A stretch of 64,000 bases of DNA from CAZFLM01 sp964519955. Lineage in GTDB: Bacteria; Armatimonadota; Chthonomonadetes; Chthonomonadales; CAJBBX01. The notes beneath the pieces were generated by a model that did no database searches, was not told the DNA's origin, and saw only the letters and a program-made list of their open reading frames with translations. This document shows positions 1-10,849 of this stretch, piece by piece (the stretch's first letter is position 1; each line of letters starts with the position of its first letter). Location of the stretch: the NCBI GenBank assembly GCA_964519955.1, contig CAZFLM010000004.1, forward strand, positions 62,001 to 126,000, written 5' to 3'. Position numbers and translations under genes: made by a program.

Positions 1-1961
1 TCATGCTCCTCCAGCGATAGCTCGCCCCGCTCGATCAGCCGGGTCACCACGGCCAGGACCTGCCCACTCCCCTTCCCTCGCATCACCCCGTACTCACCCA
101 CGTGCGCCAGGTACGCCGGCGTCGAAAGGGCGCCCACCAGCAGGCCCGCAAGATCCGCTGGCCCGAGACGGTGCGGCAGCGAGGCCACGCACCGCAGCAC
201 CGTCAGCGCCACCTGATCGAGAGGCTCGTGACGGGCATGGGGGCGGCGGGTGTCGCCTCTCGCAGCCGGAGACCGCGCAGCCACTGGCGTGACCCCGCGG
301 CAGTTGTCGCACACGCCGCACGGAGGAGGCGCCACGTCGCCAAAGTGCCGGGCGATCTCGATGTGGCGGCAGGCTCGGCTCGCGACGTACGCATCCACCG
401 TCTCCACTCGGGCCGTCGCCGCGTCGTGGTACGCGGTTAGCAGGCCGTCGAGGTGTGCCCTCGCCTCGGGTGTCGGCTGAGGCCGCTCCAGCAGCATCTC
501 GCGAGCCGATCCGCGGTAGCCGATCCAGCCGGCCTCCTCCGCCGAGATCAGGAATGCCTCGACTCCGCGCGTCGGCAGGCCCAGGGTCTCGGCGGCCGCC
601 TCGATGGGGTGGTCGAGCCATCCGCCGTCGGCAGGACACAGGCGCTCCAGGAGGGTGGCGATCTGGGGCGTCTCATCGAGGGCCGGCCGGCGCGGCGAGC
701 GCCGCACGGAGACCGCCACGGGCGCATCATGGAGGCGCCGCAGCAGCCCGGCACGGACCAGGAACGCCAGACACACGCGCGCCGGCACCGGGTCGTAGCC
801 TGTCCCCCGGCACACGTCGTCGAGCGCGACTAGGCCCCCACCCGTCTCCAACAGCGCGCCAGCAGCACGATAGACTGCAGCCATCGCCGAGCGCGTCGGG
901 CACCCCAGCAGCGCCACTCGGCCAGCCGCCTCGAGGTCGCCGGGCGCGGTCAGCAGCACGCAGCGCGACGGCAGCCCATCGCGCCCCGCCCGCCCGATCT
1001 CCTGAGCGTAGCTCTCCAGGCACCCCGGCGCGTCGAAGTGGACCACAAACCGCACGTCGGGCGCATCGATACCCAGACCGAAGGCCACGGTGGCCACCAT
1101 GACGCGGACGGCGCCTGTGTTGAAGGCCGTCTGGGCCACCTCGCGGGCCTCCTTGTCCATGCCGGCGTGGTAATGCCCCGCCGCGACGCCGCTCTTGCAC
1201 AGTGTTCCGGCCAGATCCTCGGCCCGCTTCCGCGCGGACACGTAGACCAGGCCCCGTCCATCGGTCTCGGCGCAGATGCCCTGCAGGGCCCGCCGCTTGT
1301 CCGCCGGTCCGGCGCACCGCGCGACCTCCAGGCGCAGGTTTGGGCGGCACACCGACTGCCGCACGGTAGTGAACCGAACGCCGAGCGAGTGGCCGATGTC
1401 CTCCTCGGTCGCCCGCGTGGCCGTCGCCGTCAGCGCGAGCACCGGCGGCCGGCCGATGGCGTTCAGCCCGATGCCGAGCGAGGAGTAGTCGGGTCGGAAG
1501 TCATGCCCCCAGAGGCTCACGCAATGCGCCTCGTCCACCACGAAGAGCGAGGGCCGTGCTCGTGCGATGCGGTGGAGGAAGCGAAGCTGGCGCATGCGCT
1601 CCGGGGCCGCGTAGACCAGCCGGGCGGAGCCCGTCGAGATGGCCCGCAGGCGACGGTCCAGTTCGGCGCCGTCCAGGCCGCTGTGGAGGGAGGTCGCCAT
1701 GCGCGCCAGAGCGGGCGGAAGCCGGTCGATCTGGTCCTTCATCAGGGCGACGAGCGGGGTGACTACGATGGTGCAGCCGGGGAGGAGCGCCGCGGGAAGC
1801 TGGTAGCAGAGCGACTTGCCGGAACCGGTGGGCATGACGGCGAGCACGTTGTCGCCGCGCATCACGCCGTCCAGCACCTCGCGCTGGCCAGGGCGGAAGT
1901 CCGCGAAGCCGAACACCCGGTGCAAGGCCGCCGTGATCTCAGTAGAGGAAGCCGGTTCCAC
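1..1961 (-). CDS. recQ: ATP-dependent DNA helicase RecQ (3' end cut by window edge)
   Basis: Superfamily 2 3'-5' DNA helicase for recombination repair. Reading from a GTG at 1961, the frame stays open to the window edge, giving about 653 residues without a stop. Visible are Walker A PTGSGKS (residues 44-50), the DEAH box (143-146), a helicase C domain with the QEIGRAGRDG motif, a four-cysteine zinc site (C531, C548, C551, C554) and the start of an RQC-type winged helix. The GTG is chosen because GGAGG lies 9 nt upstream and an in-frame stop lies further up with no ATG between. It follows the deacetylase gene on the same strand after 73 bp. The C-terminus, including any HRDC domain, is outside the window. 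Confidence 0.93.
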   Translation of the reverse strand, partial: MEPASSTEITAALHRVFGFADFRPGQREVLDGVMRGDNVLAVMPTGSGKSLCYQLPAALLPGCTIVVTPLVALMKDQIDRLPPALARMATSLHSGLDGAELDRRLRAISTGSARLVYAAPERMRQLRFLHRIARARPSLFVVDEAHCVSLWGHDFRPDYSSLGIGLNAIGRPPVLALTATATRATEEDIGHSLGVRFTTVRQSVCRPNLRLEVARCAGPADKRRALQGICAETDGRGLVYVSARKRAEDLAGTLCKSGVAAGHYHAGMDKEAREVAQTAFNTGAVRVMVATVAFGLGIDAPDVRFVVHFDAPGCLESYAQEIGRAGRDGLPSRCVLLTAPGDLEAAGRVALLGCPTRSAMAAVYRAAGALLETGGGLVALDDVCRGTGYDPVPARVCLAFLVRAGLLRRLHDAPVAVSVRRSPRRPALDETPQIATLLERLCPADGGWLDHPIEAAAETLGLPTRGVEAFLISAEEAGWIGYRGSAREMLLERPQPTPEARAHLDGLLTAYHDAATARVETVDAYVASRACRHIEIARHFGDVAPPPCGVCDNCRGVTPVAARSPAARGDTRRPHARHEPLDQVALTVLRCVASLPHRLGPADLAGLLVGALSTPAYLAHVGEYGVMRGKGSGQVLAVVTRLIERGELSLEEH

Positions 1962-2034
1962 CTCGATCCGCCTCCACAGCCGTCTGGGGAAGTGAGAGCG
2001 GCATCAGTCGCGCACGGGTCATGCCCGACGCGGG

Positions 2035-2805
2035 TCAGCGGGACGGTTCGGCGGCTCGGATGCGCAGCAGTTCTGAGACCGTCTCGAAACGGAAACCGCG
2101 CCGTCGAAGCCCGGAGATGACTGCGGGCAACTCCCGGATGGTCGTGCCGCGCTCGTCCTTCTTGCTCGCCGAGCCGTCGTGCATCAGAATGATGTCGCCC
2201 GGCGCCGCCAACCGCACCACGCGCTGCCCCTCGCGCCCGGACGCGCGCAGCTCCTTGCGGTCGAACGCCAGGCTCCAGAGCACCAGCGTGTGCCCGGACT
2301 TCCGTGCCGCGTCGAAGGCCGATGCGGTCCAGAGGCCCTTGGGCGGGCGGAACAGATGGGTGCGGACGCCAGTCAGACTGGCAATCCGGTCGTCGCACGC
2401 GTCGATCTCCCGGCGAGCTGCCTCCGCGCTCTCACGGAGGATGGCCGCATGGGTGTCCGTGTGGTTGCCGATCAGGTGCCCCTCGGCCACGATGCGCGCT
2501 CCCAACTCGGGATGGGCCGCCAGCCGCTGCCCGCAGACGAAGAAGGTTGCGTGAATGCCTTCCTTCCGCAGGATGTCGAGGATGCGCGGTGTGTACCGCG
2601 GATCTGGCCCATCATCGAAGGTGAGGCTGACGACGCGCCGCGACGCCCCACCCTGGTACAGCACGCGCCCGGTGCGCCCCTCGCGCCAGCGCTCGACCAG
2701 CGTGCGCCCCTCGTAGGGCAACGCGCACACGCCGCCGAGAACGAGGAGCGCCACGGCCGCCGAAGCCGTTATGGTATGGTGTCTATGCATCGAGCCAACG
2801 ATCAT
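2035..2805 (-). CDS. Polysaccharide deacetylase (NodB-type, CE4), exported
   Basis: Metal-dependent deacetylase that removes acetyl groups from N-acetylated glycans such as peptidoglycan or exopolysaccharide outside the membrane. The 256-residue protein has a hydrophobic N-terminal segment (about residues 12-30) acting as signal or anchor. The CE4 motifs follow in order: TFDDGPD with the catalytic base and metal Asp, HTDTH metal ligands, RPPKG, and a late LMHDG. Length suits a single NodB domain. The ATG at 2805 has no clear ribosome site, and an in-frame ATG at 2790 gives a more typical signal peptide, so the start is uncertain. Its 5' end is 35 bp from the divergent rhodanese gene. Confidence 0.9.
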   Translation of the reverse strand: MIVGSMHRHHTITASAAVALLVLGGVCALPYEGRTLVERWREGRTGRVLYQGGASRRVVSLTFDDGPDPRYTPRILDILRKEGIHATFFVCGQRLAAHPELGARIVAEGHLIGNHTDTHAAILRESAEAARREIDACDDRIASLTGVRTHLFRPPKGLWTASAFDAARKSGHTLVLWSLAFDRKELRASGREGQRVVRLAAPGDIILMHDGSASKKDERGTTIRELPAVISGLRRRGFRFETVSELLRIRAAEPSR

Positions 2806-2840
2806 CGCTGTGGGCCGGCGCGAACGGCCAGGAGCCAGGC

Positions 2841-3170
2841 ATGGGTAACGAGAGCTGGGAACTCACCCCGAGCGAACTGAAGGATCGCATGGACCAGGGC
2901 GACGCGCCGCTCTTCATCGACGTGCGGGAGGCCGCTGAACGCGAAGCCGCTTGCATCCCCGGCACCGTGCACATACCGCTCGGCGAGGTCGTCGCTCACC
3001 TGGGAGAACTGGACCCCAAGCAGTTCATTGTAGCGCATTGCCGATCAGGGGTACGCTCAATGCAGGTCGTGCAGTTCCTGCGGCGCAACGGGTACCGAGA
3101 CGCATGGAGCCTGAGTGGCGGCATCCTGGCCTGGTCGGCCGAGATAGACCCCACGATACCCACGTACTGA
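2841..3170 (+). CDS. Single-domain rhodanese-like protein
   Basis: A 109-residue cytosolic rhodanese domain with no second domain and no signal peptide. The FIDVRE motif lies near residue 25, and the active-site loop HCRSGVRS carries the catalytic Cys near residue 69. The loop matches the six-residue sulfurtransferase type (C-R-S-G-x-R). Such proteins carry a persulfide and pass sulfur to acceptors; the partner here is unknown. AGGAG lies 6 nt before the ATG. It is divergent from the deacetylase gene and faces nuoN, with only 24 bp between the two stop codons. Confidence 0.88.
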   Translation: MGNESWELTPSELKDRMDQGDAPLFIDVREAAEREAACIPGTVHIPLGEVVAHLGELDPKQFIVAHCRSGVRSMQVVQFLRRNGYRDAWSLSGGILAWSAEIDPTIPTY

Positions 3171-3194
3171 GGAGAGTCCCGGCCGCAGCCGCTG

Positions 3195-4685
3195 CTACCA
3201 GCCGACGAACGTGAACGCGCCCAGCAGGCCTGGGAAGATGCCAAAGACGATCGTCGCCACGCCCGCTACGACGAGGGTGACCGTCGCGGGGGTGCGGCTC
3301 GCCGGCGACGGCAGCTCCTCGGCCTTGCGAGGCCCCTCGAAGCACATCACCCACACGATGCGCAGGTAGTAGTACGCGCCCATCACGCTGGTGAGCGCCA
3401 GCACGATGGCGAGCGGCGTCTGGCCTGCCGCCAGGGCGGCATAGAGGATCTGCAGCTTGCCCATGAACCCCATCGTCGGGGGCACGCCGGCAAGCGACAG
3501 CACGAAGAAGAGCATGGAGTAGGCAGCCAGCGGCTCCGCGTTGACCAACCCCTTCAGGTCGCTCAACGTCTGCACGTCGCGCCCCTTGCCTCCCAGGTAC
3601 ACCAGCACCCCGAAGGCCCCGATGGTCATGAACACATACGCCAGCAGGTAGAACGCGGCGCCCCGAAGCGCCAGGTCGCTCGCGATCAGGCCAGCGGGTG
3701 TCGCCCGCCCGATCCCCAGCGCCGCGATCGTCACCATCAGGTAGCCGGCGTGAGCGATGCTCGAGTAGGCCAGCATGCGCTTCACGTTCGTCTGCGTCAC
3801 GGCGAGCAGGTTGCCGAAGACCATCGACAGGATCGCGAGCGCCTGAACGGCCGGCAGCCAGCTCGCGTGCGCTCCTACGAAGGCGTCGAACACGCGCAGT
3901 ATGGCGGTGAAGGCGCCCACCTTCGCGGTCGTCGCCATGAACGCCGCCGCCGATGTCGGCGCGCCCTCGTAGGCGTCGGGTGTCCACTGATGGAAGGGAA
4001 CGAGCGCCGCCTTGAACCCAAGACCGACGAGCTTCAGCGCGATGCCGCCGAGCAGCATCGGCGACGATAGTGCATGCGCCTTGATGGCTGCGGCAACATC
4101 AGCGAGGTTCGTGGTCTGCGTCGCGCCGTACACCAGGGCGATGCCATAGAGCAGGAATGCCGAGGCAAACGCGCCGAGCAGGAAGTACTTCAGCGAAGCC
4201 TCGTCGCTGCGTGCATCTGTCCGCGCATATCCGGCCAGGATGTAGAGGCCGAACGAGAGCACTTCCAGCCCGAGGAAGAGGACGATCAAGTCGTTGGCGG
4301 CTGCCATCAGCATGGCGCCGCTCGCTGCGAGGAGCGCGAGCGCGTGGAACTCGCCTCGGGCCAGGCCACGGTTCGCCAGGTCTGTCCACGCGACGAAGAC
4401 GGAGAGCAGAAGTGCCGCGAGCACGGCGAGGCTGCCGATGAGAGCGATGGGATCGCTGGCGACACCGCGGGCGAACGCGTAGCTAGCCCCGATGCCGGAA
4501 CCGGCGCCGCACACGAGCACCAGGGCGAAGCCGGCCGCTGCCGCGGCCAGCGCCGGGCTAACGGCCCGCGACGCGTGCCCGCGCCCGAACGCCTCCCACA
4601 GCAGGATGACGGCCGCGCCGACCCAGAGCACCAGAATGGGCTCAATCAGGCGCAGGTCGTCGGCAAATGCCAGCAGGCTCGACAT
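3195..4685 (-). CDS. nuoN: NADH-quinone oxidoreductase subunit N
   Basis: Antiporter-like proton-pumping membrane subunit of complex I. The 496-residue protein is almost entirely membrane helices and carries the conserved family segment with a Lys in a hydrophobic helix (GFKAALVPFHQWTPDAYEG region, about residues 225-243). Length is normal for NuoN. GGAGG sits 4 nt before the ATG. It is the last gene of the nuo operon and is separated from nuoM by a UroD-like gene on the same strand. Confidence 0.96.
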   Translation of the reverse strand: MSSLLAFADDLRLIEPILVLWVGAAVILLWEAFGRGHASRAVSPALAAAAAGFALVLVCGAGSGIGASYAFARGVASDPIALIGSLAVLAALLLSVFVAWTDLANRGLARGEFHALALLAASGAMLMAAANDLIVLFLGLEVLSFGLYILAGYARTDARSDEASLKYFLLGAFASAFLLYGIALVYGATQTTNLADVAAAIKAHALSSPMLLGGIALKLVGLGFKAALVPFHQWTPDAYEGAPTSAAAFMATTAKVGAFTAILRVFDAFVGAHASWLPAVQALAILSMVFGNLLAVTQTNVKRMLAYSSIAHAGYLMVTIAALGIGRATPAGLIASDLALRGAAFYLLAYVFMTIGAFGVLVYLGGKGRDVQTLSDLKGLVNAEPLAAYSMLFFVLSLAGVPPTMGFMGKLQILYAALAAGQTPLAIVLALTSVMGAYYYLRIVWVMCFEGPRKAEELPSPASRTPATVTLVVAGVATIVFGIFPGLLGAFTFVGW

Positions 4686-4722
4686 AACCCCTCCGCGATG
4701 GCTGGAGCAATCGCGCTCGCCA

Positions 4723-5661
4723 TCAAACCTCGGCTAGAACGGCGTCCCGGATCGCGCGCAGGTTGGCGTCCGGCGATACCGGCGGCGTCGGCACCGAACA
4801 CCCGGGCGCCACGATGAACGCGTGTCCGTTCGTCTCGGCGGCGGCCTCGCGGCACTGGCGCACGATCTGGTCGGGCGTCAACTCCGCAAAAGCGCTCTCG
4901 TCAGCCCCGCACATCAGGCACGTCTGCGTCTTCAGCCGCATCTCCCGCACGCTCGGATTGCCCGCCAGGCGGCTGCTCCACGAGTAGACCGCGTAGTCAC
5001 CCAGGCCGAGCACCAGGTCCGGGTAGATGCCGGCGCCGTGATGGTGCACCACATTCAGCGGCGCTCCCTCGGCTGCGGCCAGGATCTGCCGGTCGTACTC
5101 CAGGAAGTGCTCGCGGTACTCCTCGGCGCCCATCGTGTCCGACGCGGCCCCCGAGATGGCCTGATAGATGCCGGCAGCCCCCACCCCGATCAGGGCGCGA
5201 GCGTAGTTGCTCAGCGAAGCCGCCAGGTTCCGCAGGCCGGCGTGCACCGCGTCGGGATCCGCTCGCAGATGCTCCAGCGTCCGTTTGCCGCTGACCTTCT
5301 CCGCAACGGAGTAGATGCTGAACACCGTATCGAGCACCGGGCCGTCGTCGCCGCGCCCCGCCAGGATCGCCTCGATCGTGCCGAGCTGGGCTCCGAAGTT
5401 GCCGGACACCCCGTCCAGCACAGGCAACTTGCGCCAATCATCCGGCGAGAGCACGCACGGCATGTCCGCGGGCATCTCGTACGGCACGTCGTGCATCACC
5501 TTGAGCAGATCGGGGTCGTACCGGTAGTAGAACGCCAGTTCGGCGCTCGCCATCAACTCGCCCGCAGGCGGGTCCAGCCGGAAGTGATACCACAGGCTGT
5601 AGGGCAGCCGATCGACCGGCCTGCCCACGACTGCCGCCATCACGCGCTCGTGCTTGGTCAC
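4723..5661 (-). CDS. UroD/MtaA-family protein inside the nuo operon
   Basis: A 312-residue protein of the uroporphyrinogen decarboxylase superfamily, closer to the MtaA/CmuA corrinoid-methyltransferase branch than to true HemE. It has the N-terminal TKHERVMAAVVGRPVDRLPY type start, a central HHHGAG segment, a Cys in LMCGADE and a late APGCSVP Cys (about residue 288). The His and two Cys fit the zinc site of the MtaA-like branch. The start is GTG with GAGGAG 7 nt upstream. It lies 37 bp before nuoN and 18 bp after nuoM on the same strand, so it is probably cotranscribed with complex I. The substrate is unknown, and no corrinoid protein gene is nearby. Confidence 0.8.
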   Translation of the reverse strand: MTKHERVMAAVVGRPVDRLPYSLWYHFRLDPPAGELMASAELAFYYRYDPDLLKVMHDVPYEMPADMPCVLSPDDWRKLPVLDGVSGNFGAQLGTIEAILAGRGDDGPVLDTVFSIYSVAEKVSGKRTLEHLRADPDAVHAGLRNLAASLSNYARALIGVGAAGIYQAISGAASDTMGAEEYREHFLEYDRQILAAAEGAPLNVVHHHGAGIYPDLVLGLGDYAVYSWSSRLAGNPSVREMRLKTQTCLMCGADESAFAELTPDQIVRQCREAAAETNGHAFIVAPGCSVPTPPVSPDANLRAIRDAVLAEV

Positions 5662-5679
5662 CTCGCCGCTCCTCGGCAG

Positions 5680-7326
5680 CTATCTCGGCCTTGGGACGCC
5701 CCGCGGGCCGCTGTGTGGTCCGCTCGTCTGGCGCTGCAGCATCAGCATCTCGGAGGGCGTGCTGCCCTGGTTACTGATGCCCGCCGACGGTGGCTCGACG
5801 ATCCGCGTCCACGTCGTCACATAGCAGCCGAACCAGAAGACCATGACCACCAGGGGCGCGAGAACCAGCTTCTCACGCCAGCACAAGTCGCGCAGCGTCT
5901 GGTTCTCGGCCTTGTCTGCCGGCCCAGTGAAGACGCGCTGGAACAGCCACAGCATGTACACGGCCGACAGCACCATGCCCAGCCCCGCCAACGCGGCAGC
6001 CGGCGGCCCCGCGATGCTGGAGCGGTACGCTCCCTGCAGGATGGTGAACTCGCCGACGAACCCGTTCGTGAGCGGAAGCGCGATCGAGGAGAGCATGGCG
6101 ATCAGGAAGAAGGCGGACAGCACGGGCAGCACCCGCTTGATGCCCCCGAACGCCGCGATCTCGCGCGTGTGCCGCCGGTCATACAGCATGCCCACCAGGA
6201 AGAAGAGCATCCCGGTCGACACGCCATGGTTCAGGTTCTGCAGCACCGCACCGGTGATGCCGATGGGCGTGAACGAGTAGATGCCCAGCATGACGAAGCC
6301 GAGGTGGCTGACGCTGGAGTACGCGACCAGCTTCTTCATGTCCGGCTGAACCGCCGCCACGATGGCCCCGTAGATGATGCCCACGATCGCCAGGGCGATG
6401 AACAGCCACGCCGTCTCGGCCGCCTGAACGGGGAACATCGGCAGGCAGATCCGCAGGAAGCCGTACGTGCCCATCTTCAGCAGGATGCCCGCCAGCAGCA
6501 CCGATCCCGCCGTAGGCGCCTCGACGTGAGCGTCCGGCAGCCACGTGTGGAACGGGAACATCGGCACCTTGATCATGAACGCCAGCGCGAACGCCGCGTA
6601 CAAGATCAGCATCGTGCGGCCACCGAGAGCGTTCAGCGCGCCGGAAGCCTGCGTCCCCATCGTGGTGAGCGCCACGATGTCGAAGGTCTGCGTCGTCCAG
6701 TAGACGAAGGCGATGGCCACGAGCATCAGAATGCTGCCCGCGAACGTGTACAAGAAGAACTTGATCGCAGCGTAGATGCGCCGCTCGTGCCCCCAGATCC
6801 CGATCAGGAAGTACATCGGGATGAGCACCGCCTCCCAGAACACGTAGAACAGCACCAGATCGAGCGCGCAGAACACGCCCGTCATCGCCGTCTGCAGCAC
6901 CAGCAGGAAGACGTTGTACTCCAGCACGCGCTTGCCCACGTGGAACGAGTAGATCACCGCAAGCAGCGAGAGGAAGGTAGAGAGCATCACCAGCAGCAGG
7001 CTGATGCCGTCCAGCCCGATGTGGAAGTTCACGTGGAGCGCATCGATCCACGGCGCCGACATCTCGAACTGGTAGCCTGGCCTCGACGGATCGAACTGGA
7101 GATAGAGCCCGACGGAGGCAAGGAACGTCGCGGCCGTGAAGACGAGCGTGATCCATCGTGTGGCTCCAGCGCGCGCATCGGGCCTGGCAGGCGCATCGCC
7201 CCCGTGGCCGTCCGCAGGCTCCGCAGCCGAGCGCAGCCAGGGCGACAGAGCGATCAGCGCCGCCGCCCCGACGAGCGGCAGGAAGATCACGACCGAGAGC
7301 AGGTTGTTCTGAACGAGTTCCAGCAT
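5680..7326 (-). CDS. nuoM: NADH-quinone oxidoreductase subunit M
   Basis: Second antiporter-like proton-pumping subunit of complex I, about 548 residues and highly hydrophobic. Family marks include the WEAVLIPMYFLIG helix and the segment MIKVPMFPFHTWLPDAH with a conserved Lys and His. The reading frame is open further upstream, but the Met at 7326 (MLELVQNN) gives the usual NuoM N-terminus and has GGAG upstream; the extra upstream residues look like untranslated leader. It is followed 18 bp later by the UroD-like gene and preceded by a 175-bp spacer after nuoL. Confidence 0.94.
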   Translation of the reverse strand: MLELVQNNLLSVVIFLPLVGAAALIALSPWLRSAAEPADGHGGDAPARPDARAGATRWITLVFTAATFLASVGLYLQFDPSRPGYQFEMSAPWIDALHVNFHIGLDGISLLLVMLSTFLSLLAVIYSFHVGKRVLEYNVFLLVLQTAMTGVFCALDLVLFYVFWEAVLIPMYFLIGIWGHERRIYAAIKFFLYTFAGSILMLVAIAFVYWTTQTFDIVALTTMGTQASGALNALGGRTMLILYAAFALAFMIKVPMFPFHTWLPDAHVEAPTAGSVLLAGILLKMGTYGFLRICLPMFPVQAAETAWLFIALAIVGIIYGAIVAAVQPDMKKLVAYSSVSHLGFVMLGIYSFTPIGITGAVLQNLNHGVSTGMLFFLVGMLYDRRHTREIAAFGGIKRVLPVLSAFFLIAMLSSIALPLTNGFVGEFTILQGAYRSSIAGPPAAALAGLGMVLSAVYMLWLFQRVFTGPADKAENQTLRDLCWREKLVLAPLVVMVFWFGCYVTTWTRIVEPPSAGISNQGSTPSEMLMLQRQTSGPHSGPRGVPRPR

Positions 7327-7384
7327 GGGCTGGCAGAACTCCGATATGCGATAGTCGAACGAACTGACCCCTAGAGCGCCCCGA

Positions 7385-7405
7385 TGTAGGGGCCAAGCAA
7401 TCGCG
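7385..7405. repeat. Dispersed element copy (TGTAGGGG-YCAAGC type)
   Basis: A 21-bp stretch in the nuoL-nuoM spacer beginning TGTAGGGG and ending in AATCGCG. It matches the left arm of the inverted repeat at 59677-59746 at 19 of 21 positions. Two copies 52 kb apart suggest a dispersed intergenic repeat family. No function is visible. Confidence 0.5.
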
Positions 7406-7501
7406 TTACGACGGTCAGGCATGGCGCAGGGCGGGTCGCGGCTGCTTAGCCCTGCCCCACCCGCAAGCGACGCTGCGCCACCGGGCAGGCAGTGCCGGCC
7501 G

Positions 7502-9526
<2,025 letters not shown>

Positions 9527-9602
9527 AGTTTGCTTCCTAAGTCAGGACACCGAGCGGCAACACACAAACCCGACCCAACGCGCACCACCCCGTAGGGCCG
9601 TT

Positions 9603-9999
9603 CGCCGCGAGCCCGTCGCTCGCGCAAGCGCCGTGGTGGGACGGGCGTCCCTGCCCGTCCGGAACAACTCACTCGCGCACCGCCATGGCCCGACCGCTGC
9701 GCAAGCGCCGTGGTGGGACGGGCGTCCCTGCCCGTCCGGAACCACACACTCACGCACCGCCATGGCCCGTCGCTCGCACAAGCGCCGTGGTGGGACGGGC
9801 GTCCCTGCCCGTCCGGAACCACACACTCACGCANNNNNNNNNNNNNNNNNNNNNNNNNNNNNNNNNNNNNNNNNNNNNNNNNNNNNNNNNNNNNNNNNNN
9901 NNNNNNNNNNNNNNNNNNNNNNNNNNNNNNNNNCCGCCATGGCCCGTCGCTCGCGCAAGCGCCGTGGTGGGTCGGGCGTCCCTGCCCGTCCGGCACAAC
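9603..9999. repeat. 77-bp tandem palindromic repeats between nuoL and nuoK
   Basis: Copies start near 9603, 9680, 9757 and 9934, the last after the N gap and truncated. The period between the intact copies is exactly 77 bp. Each unit holds an inverted repeat with arms GGACGGGC and GCCCGTCC around a GTCCCT loop, flanked by the shared blocks GCGCAAGCGCCGTGGTGGG and CCGGAACCACACACTCACGC. Copies differ by few bases. Being in the middle of the operon, the hairpins could pause transcription or protect mRNA ends. The true copy number is hidden by the gap. No gene is seen in this 489-bp spacer. Confidence 0.9.
9834..9933. other. Assembly gap of 100 N
   Basis: Exactly 100 N flanked on both sides by units of the 77-bp repeat. 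This is a scaffolding placeholder where the tandem array could not be assembled; the real length is unknown. Confidence 0.99.
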
Positions 10000-10015
10000 G
10001 CTGCAGCGGGCCGCG

Positions 10016-10324
10016 CTAGTACTTCAGCAGGTTCACCTCATCGATATCGATCGTCTCGCGCGTTCGGAACAGCGCGACGATGATCCCCAGCCCGACAGCG
10101 ACCTCCGCGGCAGCCACCGCCAACGTGAACACCACGTACATCTGGCCGTTGATGTGCCCGAAGTGCCGGCCGAGTGCCACGAACGTCAGGTTCACCGCGT
10201 TCAGCATCAACTCGATGCACATGAAGATGACGATCGGGTTGCGCTTGATGAGCACGCCCGACACGCCGATGGCGAACAGGATGGCCGATAGCACCAGGTA
10301 GTACTCGGTCCGCACAGGGAACAT
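10016..10324 (-). CDS. nuoK: NADH-quinone oxidoreductase subunit K
   Basis: Small membrane subunit of complex I, 102 residues with three transmembrane helices. It has the conserved MCIELMLNAVNL segment carrying a buried Glu in helix 2 and a second Glu in AAAEVAVGLG in helix 3, both used in proton transfer. Length is normal. It begins 3 bp after the nuoJ stop and ends in the repeat-containing spacer before nuoL. Confidence 0.96.
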   Translation of the reverse strand: MFPVRTEYYLVLSAILFAIGVSGVLIKRNPIVIFMCIELMLNAVNLTFVALGRHFGHINGQMYVVFTLAVAAAEVAVGLGIIVALFRTRETIDIDEVNLLKY

Positions 10325-10327
10325 CGC

Positions 10328-10849
10328 CTACAGCCTCCGCTTCGCCAGCACGACGGAGCCAACGATACCGATCAGGAGCAGCACACTCGTCAACTCGAAC
10401 GGGAACAGCCACGGCTGCTTCGGATCGAACAAGCTCCAGCCGATCGCCTCGACGGTCCCCAGCTTGGCCGCGCTCGCCACCGTCCCCTGCGCCGCGCCGA
10501 GCCCAATGGTCAGCGTGCCTGCCGCCGCCAGCAGCGCCACGAACGCCACCGCCAGAGCCGCCGCGACCGGAGTTCGCAGGCCCCCGCGCTCCTTCAGCGC
10601 AGACGGCACGCCAAGGTTCAGCAGCATGATGACGAACAGGAACAGCACCATGATAGCGCCGGCGTAGACGATCACCTGAACCGCCGCGATGAACTGGGCA
10701 GACAGCGTCACGTAGACGACGGCGAGCGCCAGCAGGTTCAGCACCAGGCACAGCGCGCTGCGCACCGGGTTCCGGTTGGCGACGACCGCCACCGCCGATC
10801 CGATCAGCACAGCCGCGAGCACGTAGAACAACAGGAGCGGAGCGCTCAT
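10328..10849 (-). CDS. nuoJ: NADH-quinone oxidoreductase subunit J
   Basis: Complex I membrane subunit, about 173 residues with five hydrophobic helices. The key segment VQVIVYAGAIMVLFLFVIM in the third helix matches the flexible pi-bulge helix of NuoJ/ND6. The ATG at 10849 overlaps the nuoH stop as ATGA, so translation is coupled. NuoI would normally be encoded between nuoH and nuoJ, and no room remains for it. The frame is open far upstream through nuoH, but those codons are an out-of-frame shadow. Confidence 0.95.
   Translation of the reverse strand: MSAPLLLFYVLAAVLIGSAVAVVANRNPVRSALCLVLNLLALAVVYVTLSAQFIAAVQVIVYAGAIMVLFLFVIMLLNLGVPSALKERGGLRTPVAAALAVAFVALLAAAGTLTIGLGAAQGTVASAAKLGTVEAIGWSLFDPKQPWLFPFELTSVLLLIGIVGSVVLAKRRL

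Noticed and set aside
4822..7374. Open frame of 850 codons on the plus strand antisense to the UroD-like gene and nuoM
   Set aside because: Same shadow effect; Gln/His/Arg-rich low-complexity translation.
9603..9999. CRISPR array
   Set aside because: Repeats are directly tandem with a 77-bp period and no unique spacers; no cas genes nearby.
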